In this document: piece by piece, positions 56,890-64,000 of the stretch | How the letters are laid out: the number at the start of each line of letters is the position of its first letter | Numbering within the stretch: position 1 is the stretch's first letter | Source: Calliphora vicina | Taxonomy: Eukaryota; Arthropoda; Insecta; Diptera; Calliphoridae | Direction: 5' to 3' | Length of the DNA stretch: 64,000 nt | Assembly: GCF_958450345.1 (NCBI RefSeq) | Contig: NC_088782.1 | Coordinates: 108,282,358 to 108,346,357 of the forward strand | Program-made: the position numbers and the translations under genes | The notes under the pieces: generated by a model | Told to the model about the DNA's origin: nothing | Seen by the model: the letters and a program-made list of their open reading frames with translations, nothing else | Databases searched by the model: none

Positions 56890-59527
56890 CCAAATTATCG
56901 TAAGTGGTGAATGAGGGTATATATAAGTTTGTCATTCCGTGTGTAACATTGAGAAATATTCATCTGAGACCCAACAAAGTATATATATTATCGATCCTTA
57001 TGAAATTCTAAGTCGATTGAGCCATGTCCGTCTGTCTGTCCGTCTGTCTGTCCGTCTGTGTAAAACACGCTCACGTCCAAAATACGCAAACAAACTTAGT
57101 AGAGTTGCAAGGAAAATGTTTATTATTGTCCTAAGCAGTTTGGTATTGAAAATCGAAATCGGTACAGTGGAACCAAAGTTATGAATTAAAATGTGGGACA
57201 ACCTCAAAAAAAAATTGATAATTTTCACATATTTTTGGACATTTTTGTAAATATATTGCAGCTAATATCATAAAATTTCGCATTCGTTAATTTTATGATA
57301 AAACGAGTAACTCTGGTGAAAATTATAAGAATCGCTCCATGATTTCTCCTAGCCCCCATACAAATTTCTTCCCGAAATATGGTTCTATGGTCTATAAATG
57401 CCTACAGAATAGGAAGATCCATAGAAAATTCAGCAAATCTAAGTTTCGTGGTAAAAACAATTATATTACAAAATTTTTCGTGGATCGGCCCATATTTGAC
57501 CATAGCCCCCATATAAAGTACACTTCCGAAAATCTCTTAAATAAGCATAAATGTCTTATAAATCTCGGTATCAAGTTGAAATTCGACATAAATAATCCCC
57601 ATATCTACCAAAATCGTTGTACTTAATTCTATGAAGATCGGCCGATAATTGGTTATAGCTCCCATATAAGGACCATTCCGAAAAACACAATAATCTACAT
57701 AAATATCTAAAAAATATCAATATCAAAACAAACTTTCACACACGTCCGTAGTTTATATTTATAAATCATACTACTGGATTTTGTGAATATCGGTCCATAT
57801 TTAACCATAGCTCCCATATAAGGTCCACTTCCAAAAATCAGTTATATACTCATAAATCTCTTATGAATACATTTATCATGCTAAAATTCGACAAAAATTA
57901 TAATCATATATATATATATATATAGATATCACTGTACCAAATTTTATGCAGATTGACCGATAATTGGTCATAGCTCCCTATGAGGCCCATTTCCGAAAAA
58001 GATATTAACCTTAATAAATATTTAAAACATATCGATATCAAAATGAAATTACTCACAGATCTGTAATTTGTATCCAGTAATCATAATTCTGTATTTTGTG
58101 AATATCGGTCCATATTTAACCATAGCTCCCATATAAGGTCCACTCCCGAAAATCACTAAAATCCTCATAAATTTCTTACAAATATAGTTATCAGGTTGAA
58201 ATTCAAAACAAATTTATTCAATATATACGAAAATCGATGTTCCAAATTTTATGATGATAGGCCCATAATTGGTCATAACCTCCATATAAGAACCACTTCA
58301 GGAAAACACATTAACCTGCACAAATATCCATAAAAATCTATACTGAACTAATATTTTACACCGATCAGTAATTTGAATCCAAGAATCGTACTACAAGATT
58401 TTTTTAAATATTGGTCCATAATTCGGCATAGCTCCCATATAAGTCCCACAACCAAATATTTTGAAATTTGTCTAAATATATTTGTATACCCTTTTTATAC
58501 CCTACACCACCATAGTGGGGAGGGTATTATGCGTTTGTGCAGATGTTTGTAACGCCCGAAAATATTAGTCTAACACCCACCTTAAAGTATACCGTCGACT
58601 TAGAATCACTTTCTGAGTCGATTAAGCGATGTCCGTCCGTCCGTCCGTCTGGTTGGCTGGCTGGCTGTCCATGTAAACCTTGTGCGCAGAGTACAGGTCG
58701 CAATTTTGAAGATATTTCGATGAAATTTTAAACATATTATGTTTTCGGCTCAAGGACCAAGCCTATTGAAACTGTCTTAAATCGGTCCATTATTTCACCT
58801 AGCCCCAATACAAATGTCCTCCCGAAATTGGACTTTATCGGTCATAAATGTTTAATTTATATATGTATCTCCACAAATTCCGCTCCAAATAAATTTTATA
58901 TACACAAAATTCATGTCACCAAATTTTGTTACGATCGGTCCATAATTAGTCATAGCTCCCATATAGACCCGCTTCCGAAAATCACTTTAACGTGCATAAA
59001 TCGCTTAAAAATGTTGGTAAACACACAAAATTCAACATAGTTAACTTCAATATACACATAAATCACACGACCTAATTTCATGGTGATCGGTCCATAATTG
59101 GTCATAGCCCCATATAAGGCCCACTTCCGAAAATCACTCAAAAATATAAATTATTGAAATTTTAAAAGAAAATTTTTTTTTGCTCTTTTAGTTAGTGTAG
59201 GGTATTATATGGTCGGGCTTGACCGACCATACTTTCTTACTTGTTTTACTCTGTTTCTTCACTTGAGGTTAAAAGGAAAAAATGTTGATCCAAAAGTATT
59301 AACTAATTATTAAGTTAAATTATATAAATTGTTAAATTTCTTACGTAATAGGAATTTCAGTTATAAATTGCTGAATTAGATAGAATTTTTTGTACATATG
59401 AAATAAAATGTCTTCTGCGTAAACTAGTCTTTCTAACAATTGTTATTTTATTTCAGTTTTTATACCATAATATTTAGGTGGAGGGTATTTAAGATTCGGC
59501 ACGGCCGAATATAGTACTCTTACTTGT
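56890..59527 (+). repeat. Dispersed family B long copy, interrupted by a family A copy
   Basis: Starts near AAGTGGTGAATGAGGGTATA with GTTTGTCATTCCGTGTGTAA and (GTCTGTCC)n, as in 31693. Seven modules of about 153 bp follow (57487-58430). After the nested A copy (58496-59247) it resumes with CTCTGTTTCTTCACTTGAGG and ends GGTGGAGGGTATTTAAGATT, hairpin ATTCGGC(acg)GCCGAAT, and CTCTTACTTGTT at 59527. Confidence 0.8.
58496..59247 (+). repeat. Dispersed family A copy nested in family B
   Basis: Complete copy with both hairpins. The uninterrupted family B sequence at 62510-62570 (inverted) reads through the junction, so the insertion point is defined to within a T run. Almost the same sequence variants as 47467-48222. 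Confidence 0.9.
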
Positions 59528-60276
59528 TATACCCTACACCACCATAGTGGGGAGGGTATTATGCGTTTGTGCAGATGTTTGTAACGTCCAAAAATATTAG
59601 TCTAGCACCCACCGATCGACTTAGAATCACTTTCTGAGTCGATTAAACGATGTCCGTCCGTCCGTCTGTCCGTCCGTCTGGTTGGCTGGCTGGCTGTCCA
59701 TGTAAACCTTGTGCGCAAAGTACAAGTCGCAATTTTGAATATATTTCGATAAAATTTGGTACATATAATTTTTTCGGCCCAAGGACGAACCCTATTGAAA
59801 CTGGCTGAAATCGGTTCATTATTTCATATAGCCCCCATACAAATGTCCTCCCGAAATTGGACTTTATCGGTCATAAATGTTTATTTATATATGTATCTAC
59901 ACAAATTTCGCTCCAAATAACTTTTATACATACGAAATTCATGTCACCAAATTTTATTACGATCGGTGCATAATTAGAGCTATGACTAATATAAGACCCG
60001 CTTCCGAAAATCACTTGAACGTTCATAAATCGCTTAAAAATGTTGGTATACACACAAAATTCAACATAGTTAACTTTAATATAGACATAAATCACACGAC
60101 CTAATTTTATGGTGATCGGTCCATAATTGGTCATAGCTCCCATATAAGGCCCACTTCCAAAAATCGCTCAAAAATATAAATTATTGATATTTTAAAAGAA
60201 AAATATTTTTACTCATTTACTTGGTGTAGGGTATTATATGGTCGGGCTTGACCGACCATACTTTCTTACTTGTTTT
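59528..60276 (+). repeat. Dispersed family A copy, complete, abutting family B
   Basis: Begins TATACCCTACACCACCATAG directly at the CTTACTTGT end of family B and ends TGGTCGGGCTTGACCGACCA, CTTTCTTACTTGTTTT. Confidence 0.9.
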
Positions 60277-60444
60277 TTATTGCAGAAATTAAAATTTTAT
60301 GGACCGACTGATGTTTTAGCGTTCTCAGAATATGAAAATTGTTAATAACTTCAAAAATATAGGTGGTAAGATTTTATCGTAAGTCAATGTTTACATTTTA
60401 CAGTAAATGAATTTTATCGTAAGCGACATACAGTGGTATAGAAA
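60277..60444. other. Unassigned short stretch
   Basis: No feature supported. Confidence 0.3.
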
Positions 60445-60780
60445 AAAAGTGCGAAATAAATCTGGTTTGAATGAAATTTCACATGCGCAAAGAAGAAGTG
60501 TTGTCGAGTTTAAGTTTTGAACATGGATCTTATGGGCCGACCATGGTCCTAAAAGTAGGATATGTTACATTTTTGAAACGATCCTATTTCTTCGTTTGAG
60601 TTCCGATTTCAATTTACACGTATGGAATCTTCTAATCGAGCACTATATCAATTATCTGTTATAGCTTAGGAGATATTCGCATTTGAAACTTAAATTTTCA
60701 ACATTTTTACCCACCCTACTCTAGTTTTTTGATAACAGAGTATCCAAATATTTCCCGATTTTCTCCAGTTTTCCTTTATT
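60445..60780 (+). repeat. Dispersed repeat family E, copy 3
   Basis: The longest E copy here: TTTGAATGAAATTTCACATG, GTTGTCGAGTTTAAGTTTTG, AACGATCC, ATCGAGCACTATATCAATTA, CCCACCCTACTCTAGTTTTT and TGATAACAGAGTATCCAAAT. Confidence 0.7.
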
Positions 60781-62005
60781 GGACTAACAACACATGTATG
60801 TGTCAAATAGAAAAAAAAATGTTTAAACATAATGACTAAGTCCAAAGTTATATGCATTTGAATTTAAAAAATTTTAAAATAGCGATTTTCACTAATTTTT
60901 TGGGAAAAAAGAACTGTTTTTCTTTTTAAGTTATCGCAAAAAAAATCTAAGAGGATGTATAAGGGAAATACACCCTCAGAAAGCTAAGTTTTCATAAAAT
61001 ATTTTAAGTTTGAAAAAGAATTAAAAATTGTTGTTGCTAAAGGGACCAGGTCCATTCAAAAAACGCCTATTTAATATGTAAAAATAAAATTTAGGGCAAA
61101 AATTCTCAAATCGCATATTCGATATCAAAATATGGTAACCGATTTTAGGTGGCTCAATATGACTCTAATTATTTTGTAAATGGTTCCGACAACTCCGACT
61201 TTGCTATGGATATTATAGTCAAAAAACTAAAAATTCCCATTTTTGGAATTTTGCCACACTTTATTGGGAATTGCGGGATTGCTGATAATAAATTTCAAAA
61301 TTCGGTTTTATTTTTCCATTTTAAATAGAAAAATCTACATAACTGTGAAATTTCATTAATCATTAATCATTAATCATTAATTTGTATCTATGCTAAAATT
61401 CAATAAAAAATATTTTTTCTGATATTTTTCAATAAAGTATCCATGAATTTTTAATTGTCAAAAGTTATAAATATTTTTGAAAAATAGACAAACAGCTTAA
61501 ACGAAATTATATTATATCGCATCATAACATTTTTAATTTTTAATGTATAAATTTCAAAATAATCAAAAAAAACTTCTTCTGTAAAATTTGTAATTTGGCG
61601 CTAAGGGCCCGATATGTACGAAATTGAAAAGGTCTACGTGCTTCCTGTGATTTATTGTCTCAAAATCTGGTCATTGAACCCATTGTGCAGTGATGGTATT
61701 GTTGTGCTAATTTCTGTTTCTATTTTTTTTTTTGTTCAGAGAGAAAAATTGTGTTAATGGTTTAGAAAGTTTTCGAAAATTAGGTGCTTTAAAATTACCA
61801 ACTTCTTAAGGAGGATGGGCAACCATTTGCTTAAGGTTTCAAAAATTGTATTGTAGAAAAAATGTTAATTATCTTTATCGGATACAGGTTTTTAATTTCT
61901 CTTAAAGAACATAATTGAAGAAAGATTTGAGTTTTCAAAAACTGGTTATGACGATATTCTATATAAATTATATAGGAAATCGTAAGCTATTGTGTTAGTT
62001 AATAT
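60781..62005. other. Unassigned, with a small ATTAATC microsatellite
   Basis: No gene supported. About 61349-61382 is a run of four to five CATTAAT units. Confidence 0.35.
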
Positions 62006-62007
62006 AA

Positions 62008-63590
62008 ACAAGTAAGAGTACCATATTCGGCCGTGCCGAATCTTAAATACCCTCCACCTAAATATGATGGTATAAAAACTGAAATAAAATAACAATTGTT
62101 AGAAAGACTAGTTTACGCAGAAGACATTTTATTTTATATGTACAAAAAATTCTATCTAATTCAGCAATTTATAACTGAAATTCCTATTAGAACGTATGAA
62201 ATTTAACAATTTATATACTTAATAATTAGTTAATACTTTTGGATCAACATTTTTTAACCACATTCATTTAACCTCAAAAGAAGAAACAGAGTAAAACCAG
62301 TAAGAGTACTATATTCGGCCGTGCCGAATCTTAAATACCCTCCACGTAAATATGATGGTATAACAACAGAAATAATACAACAATTGTTAGTAAGACTATT
62401 TTACGCAGATCTAATTCAGCAATTTATAATTGAAATTCCTATTAGAACATATGAAATTTAACAATTTATATACTTAATAATAAGTTAATACGTTTGGATC
62501 AACATTTTTCCTTTTTAACCTCAAGTGAAGATTCTTCACTGAAGAAACAGATTATAAAAAAGGGTATATATATTTAGACAAATTTCAAGATATTGGGACC
62601 AGTTATGAGTCGAATGTCATAAAATATTTTAACGTGATTTTTATGTATTTATATGGGAGCTGTTGCCAAATATGGACCGATATTCACAAAATTCAGTAGT
62701 ATGATATTAAAAATTACTGATCTGTGTACTATTTTGATTCAATATATGGAACCTATGACCTATTATGGGCCTAAGTATCTGAGTGCTATTTTTGTACAAT
62801 TTCATATAAACAACGCCATTAACAAGAGTGGACCTTATATGAGAGCTATGACGAATTATGGACCAATATTTAAAAAATCTTGTAGTACGATTCTTGGATA
62901 CAAATTACTGATCGGTGTATTTGTGAAGGTTAATAAATTTTCCGGAAGTGGTTCTTATATGGAGGCTATGACCAATTATGGGCCTATCATCGTAACATTT
63001 GGTACATCGATTTTTGTATATATTGAAAAAATTTGTTTCGAATTTCAACCTGATAAATATATTTGTAAGAAATTTATGACGAGTTTAGTGATTTTCGAGA
63101 GTGGATCTTATATGGTAGCTATGGTTAAATATGGACCGATATTCACAGTAGTATGATTGCTGGATACAAATTACTGATCTGTGCGTAATTTCATTTTGAT
63201 ATCGATATGTTTTTAATATTTTTTAAGGTTAATATCTTTTTTCGGAAATGTGCCTTGTAGGGGAGCTATGACCAATTATCGGCCAATCTGCATAAAATTT
63301 GGTATAGTGATATCTATATATATGAGTATAATTTTTGTCGAATTTTAGCATGATAAATGTATTTATAAGAGATTTATGAGTATTTAACTGATTTTTGGAA
63401 GTGGACCATATATGGGAGCTATGGTCAAATATGGACCGATATTCACAAATTGCAGTAGTATGATTTCTAAATATAAACTACGGATGTGTGTGCAAGTTTG
63501 TTTTGATATTGATATTTTTTAGATATTTATGTAGGTTATTGTGTTTTTCGGAAGTAGTCCTTATATGGTAGCTATAACCAATTACACTAG
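62008..63590 (-). repeat. Family B copies in inverted orientation, 3' segment duplicated
   Basis: The B terminus (AACAAGTAAGAGTACCATAT plus the ATTCGGCCGTGCCGAAT hairpin) occurs at 62008 and again at 62297. Each is followed by the same roughly 290-bp piece down to the GGATCAACATTTTT block. After the second, the roughly 150-bp GAGCTATGACCAATTATGG modules run to 63590. It is in inverse orientation to 56890-59527, giving a large inverted repeat around 59528-62005. Confidence 0.8.
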
Positions 63591-64000
63591 TTTACAAATC
63601 AAACATTTTTGTTTGCTCATGGAATGAAACTTATATTTTCGAGAAGAGCTAGGGACGCTAGTTAATTGACCATTTTTTGTTTCCCTTCTATACGTCCAAA
63701 TTTTGAGATATATGGGTTTTTATTTTTCCCCTGACCTGAGTACTACTAATGCATACTGTAGTGTACCGAATTGTGGTAATTAGGTATTCACATCGTTTTT
63801 GGGTACATAACACTCTGGCGAAGCTACTAGATACTTTCAGAGTTGTATTCTTTTGACAAATTCCAAAAAAAATTAACGGGAAAAAAATAAATGCTGTTTA
63901 AAAGTACATCTTTCCTGTAGATAAACGTTAATAAATCGCTATTAAATACAAAACTCTAAAGTAAAAACTATTTTAAAATGTCTTCTGGAAAGTGTAAAAT
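63591..64000. other. Unassigned sequence at window end
   Basis: Nothing recognised. Confidence 0.3.

Noticed and set aside
58650..58675. Possible CRISPR-like or satellite array in the GTCCGTCC/GGCTGGCT blocks
   Set aside because: Simple microsatellites inside family A copies; no spacer-repeat structure, and a eukaryotic setting.
62653..63156. 167-codon open frame with repeated SYMxAMTNYGPI
   Set aside because: The repeats are translations of the roughly 150-bp family B modules. The same peptide appears in different frames and strands of other A/B copies, so it is not a gene.

Overview
The window looks like a piece of a calyptrate-type (blow-fly or house-fly-like) dipteran genome. It is very AT-rich, has trinucleotide CAG/CAA (opa) tracts in exons, very long introns, and many dispersed fly repeats containing GTCCGTCC/GTCTGTCC strings. 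The organism is inferred from composition and repeat style only.

One gene can be supported, on the + strand. Its exons are 2809-4055, 4178-4726, 13234-13331, 19366-21372 and 24846-27857, plus two short alternative terminal exons at 35304-35351 and 41072-41218. All seven pieces join in compatible phase, and every reading ends in a clean stop. The product is a long (about 2,300 residues in the window), low-complexity, tyrosine-motif-rich protein with three YxN sites (YENL, YENV, YMNV), proline-rich SH3-type ligands, two NPF motifs, a DSGINS phosphodegron-like site, roughly 36-residue internal repeats and an acidic end. The last exon carries ITIM-like tyrosines (LIYADL, SIYAQV). I do not recognise the orthologue. 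It could be a signalling scaffold or the cytoplasmic part of a receptor whose 5' exons lie upstream of base 1.

The acceptors of the four exons that follow long introns (2809, 13234, 19366, 24846) share an unusual architecture. A T-rich tract is followed by an A/C-rich spacer, and no AG dinucleotide occurs for about 330-400 nt before the acceptor. The two terminal exons have ordinary compact acceptors. This is the strongest unexplained structure in the window and points to distant branch points and regulated splicing. Introns 2 and 4 also each start with a 2-3 kb tract extremely dense in AAGCTT/AAAGCTTT.

The rest, especially 29-64 kb, is a transposon graveyard with readable nesting. It holds four mariner relics (603-1392, 14413-15184, 30967-33300 split, 51648-52713); two other DDE elements with long terminal inverted repeats (8886-9593, 41797-42299); two hAT-type foldback elements with perfect 8-bp target duplications (37625-38544, 48300-49521); and three TTAA-flanked piggyBac-like elements (10096-10378, 15605-15809, 31240-32589). 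Two related dispersed families, called A and B here, end in a hairpin followed by a common CTTACTTGTTTT tail. A third and fourth repeat family (D, E), several local satellites (67, 182, 90, about 115 and about 140 bp periods) and a non-LTR RNase H relic complete the picture. No RNA genes or CRISPR arrays were seen.
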